From Desulfosporosinus orientis DSM 765 (GTDB lineage: Bacteria > Bacillota > Desulfitobacteriia > Desulfitobacteriales > Desulfitobacteriaceae), in NCBI RefSeq assembly GCF_000235605.1, contig NC_016584.1, forward strand, positions 3,026,001-3,090,000: DNA of 64,000 nucleotides, written 5' to 3'. Below are positions 54,454 through 62,098 of this stretch, piece by piece. The notes under the pieces were generated by a model, which saw nothing but the letters and a program-made list of their open reading frames with translations, made no database searches and was not told where the DNA came from. Both the position numbers and the translations under genes were made by a program. Position 1 is the stretch's first letter, and every line of letters starts with the position of its first letter.

Positions 54454-54520
54454 TTTTGATAATACTTTCCCTTTTTTTAATGAAAAAGGTACCAGATAAA
54501 AGCTAAAAGTATTATCAAAA
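54454..54520 (+). promoter_or_regulatory. Inverted repeat in the leader of the second TetR-linked cluster
   Basis: TTTTGATAATACTTT (54454-54468) and AAAGTATTATCAAAA (54506-54520) are perfectly complementary, with an inner CCTTTTT/AAAAAGG stem in the 37-base loop. It may be the terminator of the TetR gene, an operator or an attenuator for the acyl-CoA dehydrogenase operon. Confidence 0.55.
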
Positions 54521-54614
54521 TAAAAAGGTGGAATTTTCTCCATATTGGGTCTTTCGAAAGGAGGACAGATAGGCCATAGTTATTTAGATATTCATTCAAC
54601 ACAATTTAGAATCA

Positions 54615-55796
54615 ATGATAAATGAGGAGGCGTTGATCATAAATTTCGCATTGACAGAGGAACAGAAAATGGTGCAAAAAATGGCCAAGGATTTTGCCGA
54701 AAACGAAATTGCACCATATATTGACCAGGATGAAGAAAACCATTATTGGCGCAGAGAAATTTTTGACAAAATGGCTGAATTTGGGTTTTTTGGGTTCTGT
54801 ATTGATGAAGAGTATGGCGGTAACAGTATGGGGTGGCTAGAAGGAGCCCTGGTTATAGAACAGGTGTCCAAAGTTCATACCTCGTGGCGCATGGCCTTTA
54901 ACATGCAGGATTGGGGAACTGCTTTGACCATTCAGAAATTTGGTGCCGAGGAACAGAAGAAGCACTACATTCCCAAATTTGTTAGCGGAGAATATGTGGG
55001 TAGTTTTGCCATGACGGAAGCTGATGTGGGGTCTGATGTGGCAGCCATGAAATGCCGGGCAGAAGACAAAGGAGATTATTACCTGCTAAATGGGCATAAA
55101 ATGTGGATCACAAATGGTACCGTATGCGATCACGGTTTGCTCTATGTAAAGACAGATAAAGATGCAGGAGCCAAGGGGATTACCTGTTTCATCATGGATT
55201 ATAGTCTACCTGGGATTGAACGCAATGCGATCAAGAATAAGGTGGGTTTGTGGGCTTCTGATACAGCCGAAATCGTGTTTGAAAACGTAAGAGTCCCTAA
55301 AGAATTGATTCTTGGCAATGTTGGTCAAGGTTTTAATATCTGTATGCAGCAGCTTAATGGAACCCGTTTAGGGTGCTCCGCAGGCTCGTTGGGTTTGTCC
55401 GGAGCTTGCCTGGAAGCTTCCATTCGTTATGCCAATGAGCGCAGCCAGTTTGGAAAACCCATCGGCAAATATCAACTAATTCAGCAGCAGATTGCTGAAA
55501 TGAAGATGGAGCACGCCGCATTAGAGTACATGGTATATAAAGCGGCATGGTTGAAGGATCAGGGTCTGCCCAACCAGATGGAAACCTCCATGTCCAAATT
55601 ATTCGGAGCTAAAGCGGCTGTACATGCCGCCAATGAATGCATGAAATTGCATGGCTCTTTTGGTTATTCGAACGAATATCCCTGCGGCAGGTTTTTGAGA
55701 GATTGTAAGCAGTTTGAAACCCTGGAGGGCACCTCAAACATGCATACACAAATCGTTGCCAATGCCGCACTGGGGTATTCTCCCAACCGGGTTTAA
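54615..55796 (+). CDS. Acyl-CoA dehydrogenase (glutaryl/butyryl-type); start uncertain
   Basis: 393 residues if read from ATG 54615, but that ATG has no ribosome site and GAGGAGG lies inside the frame at 54624-54630. The family N terminus (NFALTEEQKMVQKMAKDFAE) begins at 54642, so the natural start could be TTG 54633 or the ATA at 54639. The core is intact: FAMTEADVGSDVAAMKCRAE, HKMWITNGT, LHGSFGYSNEYPCGRFLRD and the catalytic Glu371 in LEGTSNMH. It is the first gene of a cluster holding a small Cys-rich protein, another dehydrogenase, a DUF35 protein, thiolase, crotonase and SDR. Confidence 0.92.
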   Translation: MINEEALIINFALTEEQKMVQKMAKDFAENEIAPYIDQDEENHYWRREIFDKMAEFGFFGFCIDEEYGGNSMGWLEGALVIEQVSKVHTSWRMAFNMQDWGTALTIQKFGAEEQKKHYIPKFVSGEYVGSFAMTEADVGSDVAAMKCRAEDKGDYYLLNGHKMWITNGTVCDHGLLYVKTDKDAGAKGITCFIMDYSLPGIERNAIKNKVGLWASDTAEIVFENVRVPKELILGNVGQGFNICMQQLNGTRLGCSAGSLGLSGACLEASIRYANERSQFGKPIGKYQLIQQQIAEMKMEHAALEYMVYKAAWLKDQGLPNQMETSMSKLFGAKAAVHAANECMKLHGSFGYSNEYPCGRFLRDCKQFETLEGTSNMHTQIVANAALGYSPNRV

Positions 55797-55828
55797 GAGG
55801 TATCGCTTAAGGAACAAAACGGGTTAGT

Positions 55829-55999
55829 ATGGAAGCGAGTGTCCCAGGGACAGCACATCCTGTCTGGATTAAGAACAACAGTTGTATCTTATGTGATAAA
55901 CCGAACAAGGGAAAAAGATGCGGAAATCCGGTATTTATTAAGTTTGAGGAAAGAACAAATGCTTTGCGGATCATGGCATGCAATTTGCGTATTAAATGA
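55829..55999 (+). CDS. Small four-cysteine protein, 56 residues, family unknown
   Basis: A short ATG frame in the gap between two acyl-CoA dehydrogenase genes. It contains NNSCILCDKPNKGKRCGNP followed by FEERTNALRIMACNL; cysteines at 19, 22, 31 and 51 give C-x2-C-x8-C-x19-C. The spacing suggests a zinc or iron-sulfur site. There is no signal or membrane segment. The ribosome site is weak (GGGTTAG). An overlapping GTG frame (55839-56069) shows no ordered motif and is less convincing. It might be a redox or structural partner of the flanking dehydrogenases. Confidence 0.55.
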   Translation: MEASVPGTAHPVWIKNNSCILCDKPNKGKRCGNPVFIKFEERTNALRIMACNLRIK

Positions 56000-56107
56000 T
56001 TATGGAAGAAGTACAAAACAAACTATTCGTGTCTATTTGAAATATGAAAGGGTGATGAGCGAAACTTAATTATTAACAAATTAAAGCAGCAAAAGGAGTG
56101 ATGTAAG

Positions 56108-57256
56108 ATTTTTAAGCTAACCGATGAACAAAAACTTTTAGTCGACACAACAAAAAAACTTATGAAGCGTGATATTCGTCCGGTTGTAGATGGTCTTAAG
56201 GCTAAAGGACAGTCCATGACTAAAGAAATCTGTCAGGAGTTGTTAAAAAAGACAATTCCCTTAGGGATAATGGGAAACGTCGTTAAAGAGGAATACGGCG
56301 GAGCCGGAATGGATTATTTGACCTATGGTCTAATGTATGAACAGATAGACAAGGCCATCAATTCAGTAATTATGATATCTACCGGGGTAACGAGAGCTAT
56401 TGCCTCGTTGGGAACCGATGCGCAGCGTGAAAAGTGGCTGCCAGGTCTGTTAAATGCAGATCTTATCGGCTGCACCGCCATTACCGAACCCAATGTAGGA
56501 TCCAATCCAGCCTTCATTGAAACCAGGGCGGTAGAGGATGGCGATTATTATGTAATAAATGGAAACAAGCTATTTATTACCAATGGTGCCATTGCGGATG
56601 TTGCAATCGTAGTAACTTCACTAGATCGGTCCAAAGGAGCCAAGGGGCTGGCCAGATTTATTGTTGACAAACGCGAGTCTCCTTTTGAGGCCCGTCATAT
56701 AAAAACCATAGGTGGCGAGGAATTTCTTGGAGAACTCATATTTGAAGACTGTCGTGTACCCAAAGAAAACATTGTCAGTGCAGAGGGCTCTGGGTTGAAA
56801 GACCAACTGGCAGGTTTTCAGGTAGCCAGATGCTTTGTTGGCTTAACCGGCTTAAACCTGATGAACGAGGCTTATGAAATTGCGTGTCAATATGCCCGCG
56901 ATAGAAAGCAGTTTGGCAAAACCATTGGCAGTTTTCAGTTAATTGCTGAAATGATTACGGATATGCTGGCTGATATAGAGACATCAAAACTGCTTCTTTA
57001 TAAAGCTCTTAGCGTCATTGATGAAGGGCTACATGTTAATTCTTATTCTTCCATGGCGAAGTACTGGGCAACTGAAGCGGCGGTCCGGGTTACATCAAAG
57101 GCCATCCAGATTCACGGCGCCTATGGCCTATGCACCGAGTATCCATTAGAAGAACTGTTCCGGTTGGCGCGGATGCTCAGCATTCCTGATGGTACTACTG
57201 AGATTCAGAAACTCATAGTAGCCCGGGAGCAATTAGGAATAAGTGCATTAGTTTGA
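56108..57256 (+). CDS. Acyl-CoA dehydrogenase with Asp at the usual catalytic Glu position; non-ATG start likely
   Basis: The conserved N terminus (FKLTDEQKLLVDTTKKLM) starts before the first ATG (56162). An in-frame stop at 56099 leaves ATT 56108 as the likely start, nine bases after AAGGAG. That gives 382 residues. Motifs: AITEPNVGSNPAF, KLFITNGAI, RKQFGKTIGSFQLI, IHGAYGLCTEYPLEELFRLA. The catalytic segment reads SIPDGTTEIQK, so Asp replaces the usual Glu of IxEGT. I recall Asp bases among alicyclic acyl-CoA dehydrogenases, but this is memory and not proof. It is followed by a DUF35 protein and thiolase. Confidence 0.9.
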   Translation: MFKLTDEQKLLVDTTKKLMKRDIRPVVDGLKAKGQSMTKEICQELLKKTIPLGIMGNVVKEEYGGAGMDYLTYGLMYEQIDKAINSVIMISTGVTRAIASLGTDAQREKWLPGLLNADLIGCTAITEPNVGSNPAFIETRAVEDGDYYVINGNKLFITNGAIADVAIVVTSLDRSKGAKGLARFIVDKRESPFEARHIKTIGGEEFLGELIFEDCRVPKENIVSAEGSGLKDQLAGFQVARCFVGLTGLNLMNEAYEIACQYARDRKQFGKTIGSFQLIAEMITDMLADIETSKLLLYKALSVIDEGLHVNSYSSMAKYWATEAAVRVTSKAIQIHGAYGLCTEYPLEELFRLARMLSIPDGTTEIQKLIVAREQLGISALV

Positions 57257-57267
57257 GGAGGGAAAAT

Positions 57268-57669
57268 ATGGAGATACCGATTAAAGAAGGTGTATTTGAG
57301 TATATAGGCGACGGTGACAAGATTCAGGTTATTGGCACACAATGTCCAACCTGCAGTGAAAAACAATTTCCCCCGGCAGAATTTTGCCCTAAATGCAGCA
57401 CCGGAGGATTAAATAAAGTTATGTTAGGGAGAACCGGCATTATTACGTCCTTTGCTGTAGTCGATACCAAGAATCCATTTTGGAAAGGAGAAATTCCATA
57501 CACAATCGTCAAAGTAGATCTGGATGGCGGTGGTAAATTGATGTCCCACCTGACTGGCTTTGACTCCAAAGATGTGCCAATAGGTGCGAAAGTTGAATTG
57601 GTAGCGCATAAGGCATTTACTGACATGGAAGGCAATGATTTAATAGCCCCTATGTATAAACTAATTTAA
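57268..57669 (+). CDS. DUF35 zinc-ribbon/OB-fold protein (thiolase partner)
   Basis: 133 residues from ATG 57268 with GAGGAGGG upstream. The zinc ribbon uses QCPTCSEKQFPPAEFCPKC (two CxxC pairs). The OB-fold follows (GRTGIITSFAVVDTKNPFW, then PIGAKVELVAHKA). Such proteins are subunits of thiolases or CoA-ligase-like enzymes, for example BbsA of benzoylsuccinyl-CoA thiolase. The thiolase gene begins 19 bases later, supporting a two-subunit thiolase. Confidence 0.92.
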   Translation: MEIPIKEGVFEYIGDGDKIQVIGTQCPTCSEKQFPPAEFCPKCSTGGLNKVMLGRTGIITSFAVVDTKNPFWKGEIPYTIVKVDLDGGGKLMSHLTGFDSKDVPIGAKVELVAHKAFTDMEGNDLIAPMYKLI

Positions 57670-57688
57670 TCGAAAAGGAGGTAGTAAT

Positions 57689-58801
57689 GTGAGGAAAGTA
57701 GTGGTAGCCGGTGTGGGCATGCACCCTTGCGGCATCTGGCCGGACAAGGAACGAAGCGAAATAGCGTTGACCGCTATAATAAATGCTCTTGAGGATTCCC
57801 AAGTTCCTTTTAAGGACATTCAAAAAGTTTACTGCTCTCATGTCTTGGAAGGTGCTTCTATTGCCCAAATTATTTGTCAAAAAATCGGCCTTATCGGGGT
57901 TCCTATGATAAACATGGAGAATGCCTGTACAAGCGGTTCAACTGCAATGGGTGAAGCATACTTTGCGATAGCCACAGGCCAGTATGATGTAGCCCTGGTA
58001 ATTGGAGTTGAACAAATGAGTAATATGGGAGTACTTGGCGGGGTTGCAGACACAAAGAGTTTGGATTCTCTTTTAGGAATGAATATTATGCCTGCACTGT
58101 ACGCGATGAATGCTAATGAACATATGCATAAATACGGTACGACCAGAGAGCAATTAGCTTTGGTAGCGGTTAAGAACAAGAAAAATGGTACCATAAACCC
58201 CTATGCGCATATCCGCAAGGAATTTACGCTTGAAGAAGTTTTGGGATCCAGAAGGATTGTTGATCCGATTACTCTTTTAATGTGCTGCCCCAACAGCGAT
58301 GGAGGAGCAGCGGCTATACTTTGTGCCGAAGATGTTCTAAGCAAATACAATTCAAAACCCAAAGTCTATATGGCTGGTACCGCTTTAAGAACCTATGCAT
58401 ATGGAGAGAACTCAAATGATTTAAACCGGCGTGCCGCTAAGGATGCTTACGAGATGGCCGGTGTGGATCCTAAAGATGTTGATGTAGCCGAGGTTCATGA
58501 TGCCTTTACTATCGGTGAAATTATGCATTATGAGACTCTGGGATTCTGCCCTCTAGGAGAAGGTGGCCGTTTCCTTGAGGAGGGACATACACAGATTACC
58601 GGTGATATAGCGGTTAATCCGAGTGGTGGACTCCAGTCGAGAGGCCATCCGCTGGGCATGACCGGAGTTGCCCAGGCATGTGAGGTTGTTTGGCAGCTAA
58701 GACAGGAGGCCAAGGGCCGCCAGGTTAATAATCCTAAAGTTGGGCTTTGCCATACTCAGGGTGCTGGTGGAGTAGCTTGTGTAAACATATTTACCCTATA
58801 G
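57689..58801 (+). CDS. SCP2-type thiolase, probable partner of the DUF35 protein
   Basis: 370 residues, GTG 57689 start with AAAGGAGGTAG upstream. Nucleophile in MENACTSGSTAM, EVHDAFTIGEI and SRGHPLGMTGVA as His motifs, and LCHTQGAGGVACVNI at the end. The shorter length and EVHDAF (instead of NEAFA) place it with SCP2/BbsB-like thiolases that act on bulky substituted 3-ketoacyl-CoA. It follows the DUF35 gene and precedes a crotonase gene, the usual order for this module. Confidence 0.93.
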   Translation: MRKVVVAGVGMHPCGIWPDKERSEIALTAIINALEDSQVPFKDIQKVYCSHVLEGASIAQIICQKIGLIGVPMINMENACTSGSTAMGEAYFAIATGQYDVALVIGVEQMSNMGVLGGVADTKSLDSLLGMNIMPALYAMNANEHMHKYGTTREQLALVAVKNKKNGTINPYAHIRKEFTLEEVLGSRRIVDPITLLMCCPNSDGGAAAILCAEDVLSKYNSKPKVYMAGTALRTYAYGENSNDLNRRAAKDAYEMAGVDPKDVDVAEVHDAFTIGEIMHYETLGFCPLGEGGRFLEEGHTQITGDIAVNPSGGLQSRGHPLGMTGVAQACEVVWQLRQEAKGRQVNNPKVGLCHTQGAGGVACVNIFTL

Positions 58802-58819
58802 TTGACAGGAGGTGTTTCT

Positions 58820-59611
58820 ATGTCCGGTTATCAATCCTTGATTTATGAAGTCAAAGAAGGGATTGCTGTGGTAACTTTAAATCGGCCTGATGTCATGAAT
58901 GCTCTGAACGAGGAATTATCAGCAGAACTAAGAAGTATTTTAATGGTTGTGGAACAGGATATCGAGGTAAGAGCTCTGATTCTAACCGGAGGAGCTAAAT
59001 GCTTCTGTTCCGGAGCCGATATAAAAGAAAGTCTCTCAATGAAGGACGCTCCACCTATGATAAAGCAACAGCGCGTTGAACGTTCTCGCCCGTTGTTTGA
59101 TGGAATCGCGAATTTATCAAAACCAACCATTGCTGCAATTAGCGGGGCTGCCATGGGAGCAGGCTGTGAAATGGCTCTGGCATGCGACTTCAGAATAGCG
59201 TCCGAAAACTTGAAAATCGCCCTTTCTGAAATAAAGATAGGGATAGTCCCGGCAGGCGGGGGGACTCAGAGGCTGCCTAGGTTAGTAGGTATAGCCAAGG
59301 CCAAAGAGATGATCTTACTGGGTAAAACCCTTAATGCCCAGGAGGCTCTCCAGATTGGATTGGTCAATATAGTCGTACCGGTGGAAGAATTAATGAAAGA
59401 AGCTCAGGCATTTGCTTCCCAATTTATTAATCTGGCTCCTTTGACCTTAAGCCTGGCCAAGAAGTTGATAAACAAGGGGATGGAGATGTCATTGAAGGAT
59501 GCTATTGATTATGAAACACAGTGTGCGACCCTCCTTGGCACTACTGAGGATAGACTTGAAGGTATGAAGGCTTTTTCGGAGAAACGCAAACCGGTATTTA
59601 AAGGGAGATAG
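58820..59611 (+). CDS. Enoyl-CoA hydratase (crotonase family)
   Basis: 263 residues from ATG 58820, ACAGGAGGTG upstream. CFCSGADIKESLS, GAGCEMALACD (first catalytic Glu), IALSEIKIGIVPAGGGTQRL (second Glu) and AFSEKRKPVFKGR are all present, so hydratase activity is expected. It sits between thiolase and SDR genes. The SDR downstream likely oxidises the resulting 3-hydroxyacyl-CoA in place of an Hbd-type enzyme. Confidence 0.95.
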   Translation: MSGYQSLIYEVKEGIAVVTLNRPDVMNALNEELSAELRSILMVVEQDIEVRALILTGGAKCFCSGADIKESLSMKDAPPMIKQQRVERSRPLFDGIANLSKPTIAAISGAAMGAGCEMALACDFRIASENLKIALSEIKIGIVPAGGGTQRLPRLVGIAKAKEMILLGKTLNAQEALQIGLVNIVVPVEELMKEAQAFASQFINLAPLTLSLAKKLINKGMEMSLKDAIDYETQCATLLGTTEDRLEGMKAFSEKRKPVFKGR

Positions 59612-59650
59612 TCATCCACTAAGCAAATCATTGAAAGAGGAGATGTAATA

Positions 59651-60406
59651 ATGGAAAACATTCTAAAAGGTAAAGTTGCTATTGTTACCGGCGGCGGACG
59701 TGGGGTCGGAGCCGGAATATGCAGTGTTTTTGCGCAGGAAGGTGCCAGTGTGGCGGTAGTGGATATTGATGGGAATACTGCTGAGGCAACTGCTAAGAAA
59801 CTTACCGATGCTGGATACAAGGCCATTGCCATTAAGACCGATATTCTTGACCCGCAACAGGTTGAGAAAATGGCAGCAACTGTCAAGGACGCCTTTGGAC
59901 CGGTGGATATTCTTATAAATAATGCCGGTTACGGGGTGCAAAAAAAGTTCAGTGACACTACTCCCGATGATTGGGCAAAGGATATTAATATCAATATATT
60001 TGGGGTTTTGAATTGTACCAAAGCGGTTCTCGGGGAAATGCTGGAAAGAAAATACGGAAAAATAGTCAACATAGTTTCCGACGCGGGCAGGGTTGGAGAA
60101 CCAATGCTTCCGGTTTATTCTGCTGCCAAAGCAGGTGCCATTGGCTTTTGCCGGGCTTTGGCCAAGGACGTTGGAAAGAATAACATCAATGTAAACTGCG
60201 TTGCTCTGTCGGCTATTAAGACCGAGCTTATAGCCAGTATTTTAACTCCGGAAAAAGAAGAAAAAATGACAAAAGTATATCCCATGAGACGCCTGGGCCA
60301 GCCGGAAGATGTGGCTCATATGGTTGCCTTCCTTGCTTCAGATTTGACCGGCTATATAACCGGACAAGTTATTCCAATAAATGGCGGTTATGCTTTAGGT
60401 TTCTAA
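59651..60406 (+). CDS. SDR-family 3-hydroxyacyl-CoA dehydrogenase-like protein (BadH/BbsC-like)
   Basis: 251 residues, AGAGGAGATG before ATG. Classical SDR: TGGGRGVGAG (cofactor), INNAGYGV, catalytic Ser in VNIVSDAGR, YSAAKAGAIGF (Tyr-x3-Lys), and YITGQVIPINGGYALGF C terminus. It most resembles FabG/BadH-type enzymes and, in this context, would oxidise a 3-hydroxyacyl-CoA produced by the crotonase at 58820. It is the last gene of the cluster; a hairpin follows 80 bases later. Confidence 0.93.
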   Translation: MENILKGKVAIVTGGGRGVGAGICSVFAQEGASVAVVDIDGNTAEATAKKLTDAGYKAIAIKTDILDPQQVEKMAATVKDAFGPVDILINNAGYGVQKKFSDTTPDDWAKDININIFGVLNCTKAVLGEMLERKYGKIVNIVSDAGRVGEPMLPVYSAAKAGAIGFCRALAKDVGKNNINVNCVALSAIKTELIASILTPEKEEKMTKVYPMRRLGQPEDVAHMVAFLASDLTGYITGQVIPINGGYALGF

Positions 60407-60486
60407 TCAAGTCCAGATATAATTGTGATCGCGAGAAATGGCAGTCAGAAGTATTAAATCTGACCGTAAAGAGGAATTAATAAAGC

Positions 60487-60530
60487 TTGAGTGCCAGATG
60501 TTTTGAATAATCAAAACATCTGGCACTCAA
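60487..60530 (+). terminator. Long hairpin after the SDR gene
   Basis: 20-bp perfect arms at 60487-60506 (TTGAGTGCCAGATGTTTTGA) and 60511-60530 with a four-base ATAA loop. No T-run follows. It may terminate the 54615-60406 operon. ACATCTGGCAC in its right arm also occurs in the inverted repeat at 40569. Confidence 0.7.
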
Positions 60531-60544
60531 TAATCCATCATCGG

Positions 60545-60856
60545 TGCACGGTTCCAGGACATGCTCTTCATCGAAGATTTATTGTTAACATTGAGCGAAG
60601 AATTGATGAACTGATAAAAAATCATAGTAATCGTATCGCCAACGTATTGTCGATATTAAAAAGCGGAACGATGAGCGCTTACCAGGTGGCACAAAAAATG
60701 GACTGGAATTTGAATGCTTCTTGGGAGGAGTTTCCCCACCTGCAACAGGTATGCGCTACCGGTGAAGCCATTTCTCACCTAGAATATTTAGTGCATCAAC
60801 ACGAGGTGCAAGTGACAGAGCAAAAAGGGTGCCTCCTTTTCAGTTTGACTATGTAA
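60545..60856 (+). pseudogene. 3' fragment of an MBL-fold hydrolase (C-terminal winged-helix domain)
   Basis: The frame contains TVPGHALHRR, NIERRIDELIKNHSNRIANV, SAYQVAQKMDWN and ATGEAISHLEYLVHQHEVQV. These are the end of a metallo-beta-lactamase-fold hydrolase (LACTB2/BLACT-WH type). The metal-binding HxHxDH core is absent. An apparent ATG at 60491 lies in the preceding hairpin, not in homologous sequence. It is a leftover 3' portion joined to the SDR cluster's end. Confidence 0.75.
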
Positions 60857-60949
60857 TGATGTTCCTTTTACTTTACCGAATCATAGACTACTTTAAGCCA
60901 CCGATTCATATTTGTGGCTTTTTTTGCGTTTATGAACATCATAAATGAC

Positions 60950-61028
60950 TATTTAACAATGCCGGATTAGCAAATCATATCAAGCGGAGGCCAACTTGTA
61001 TAAAAAGGACAAAGTGAAGTATTCAGTT
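60950..61028 (+). pseudogene. Decayed copy of the SDR gene, including a 51-bp exact repeat of 28822-28872
   Basis: Bases 60950-60966 match 28571-28587 (TATTTAACAATGCCGGA, coding FNNAG), and 60978-61028 match 28822-28872 exactly. The 234 bases between them in the intact SDR are deleted here. No open frame remains. The downstream region 61145-61229 is likewise related to the SDR's own promoter region. Confidence 0.85.
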
Positions 61029-61144
61029 TAGACGACTCAAAACAAAGCTAGCTGAAATAGTGAATCATTAATGATCCGTTAGGCTCGAATGTGAACCCTA
61101 TACATATGCAAATACAATTGTCTTCAATGTACATTTTCTCCCAT

Positions 61145-61175
61145 AGAAGCATTATAGGCCCGTGTATGTTGATAT
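61145..61175 (+). promoter_or_regulatory. Probable activator-binding block upstream of the second crotonase promoter
   Basis: AGAAGCATTAT at 61145 and GTTGATAT at 61168 repeat the pair found at 28063 and 28086 with identical 23-base spacing. Here it is 12 bases further from the -24 element than in the SDR promoter. Confidence 0.55.
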
Positions 61176-61214
61176 CGTCAAAATAAAAAAGCTATTTTAC
61201 TGTATTTTCATAAT

Positions 61215-61229
61215 TGGCATACTATTTGC
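61215..61229 (+). promoter_or_regulatory. Sigma-54 promoter for the crotonase/CaiB/DUF35 operon
   Basis: TGGCAT, ACTAT, TTGC at 61215-61229 is a good -24/-12 match. It is 55 bases before the crotonase ATG at 61284, giving a short leader. Confidence 0.8.
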
Positions 61230-61283
61230 AAAAGTATGAAAATACATAGCGACGAAAACTAAAAAGAATATCGAGGTGAGAAT

Positions 61284-62048
61284 ATGTCTGCTGTCACATT
61301 TCAACAAGAAGGAAAAATCGGAATCATTAATATCAATCATCCTGCGACACTAAATAGCCTGTGTCAAGAGGTTAGATCAGGATTTGTAGAAATGTTCCGC
61401 TTTGCAGAAGCATCTGATGTCAGAGCTGTGATAATTAAGGGGAATCAACGCAGCTTTTCATCGGGAGGGAACTTACATGAGATTGGGGATTTAAAAGATC
61501 CCGTCGCTGGGGCCGAATATATTAACGAAGCCTCACAAGTAATCAGGATGGTGCATGACTCGCCAAAAGTAACCATTGCCATGGTTGAAGGGTATGCATT
61601 CGGTGCCGGACTGAGTCTGGCAACAGCTTGTGACCTAATTTATGCAGGTGATAAGGCGAAATTTGCTTCATCGTTTGTCAATGTGGGATTAGTGCCGGAT
61701 TGTGGTGTCAGCTTTCTTCTAACCAGATTGGTAGGTCTGCAAAAAGCTAAGGAAATGGCATTTACCGGTAAAGTTGTTGACGCCGCAGAGGCATTGCAGA
61801 TGGGATTGGTTTCGCAAGTATTCGCATCACACCGATTATTCGATGAAACCAGATCTATCGCCCGCAAGATTTCCATGGGACCGCCAAAAACCATTGGTAT
61901 GACCAAAGCTATTTTAGAATCAGCCCTCAAAATGGGTTTGGATGCCACACTTACAATGGAGAGCAATGCGCAGGGGGTTTGCATGTTTGGTGATGAACAT
62001 ACAGAAGGAAGAACTGCATTCTTTGAAAAACGCAGCCCCATATATTGA
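61284..62048 (+). CDS. Crotonase-family enoyl-CoA isomerase, PaaG-like
   Basis: 254 residues, GAGGTGAG before ATG. SFSSGGNLHE and FGAGLSLATACD show the fold, but the first catalytic Glu position reads GLSL and the second region is SSFVNVGLVPDCGVSFLL. This matches PaaG-type isomerases, which keep a single Asp in PDxG, and not two-Glu hydratases. Isomerisation of an enoyl-CoA double bond is the best inference. It begins the sigma-54-promoted operon with a CaiB CoA-transferase. Confidence 0.9.
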   Translation: MSAVTFQQEGKIGIININHPATLNSLCQEVRSGFVEMFRFAEASDVRAVIIKGNQRSFSSGGNLHEIGDLKDPVAGAEYINEASQVIRMVHDSPKVTIAMVEGYAFGAGLSLATACDLIYAGDKAKFASSFVNVGLVPDCGVSFLLTRLVGLQKAKEMAFTGKVVDAAEALQMGLVSQVFASHRLFDETRSIARKISMGPPKTIGMTKAILESALKMGLDATLTMESNAQGVCMFGDEHTEGRTAFFEKRSPIY

Positions 62049-62098
62049 TCAACCTCAGTTAAAATACTCCAAAATTGATTTTAAAGGAGGAAAACCCC

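Noticed and set aside
55839-56069. GTG-started 76-codon frame between the acyl-CoA dehydrogenase genes
   Set aside because: The overlapping frame from 55829 carries an ordered four-cysteine pattern, while this one shows no motif and a poor start.
60491-60856. Complete 121-residue small gene
   Set aside because: Its first codons fall in the hairpin at 60487-60530 and only the C-terminal domain of an MBL-fold hydrolase is present.
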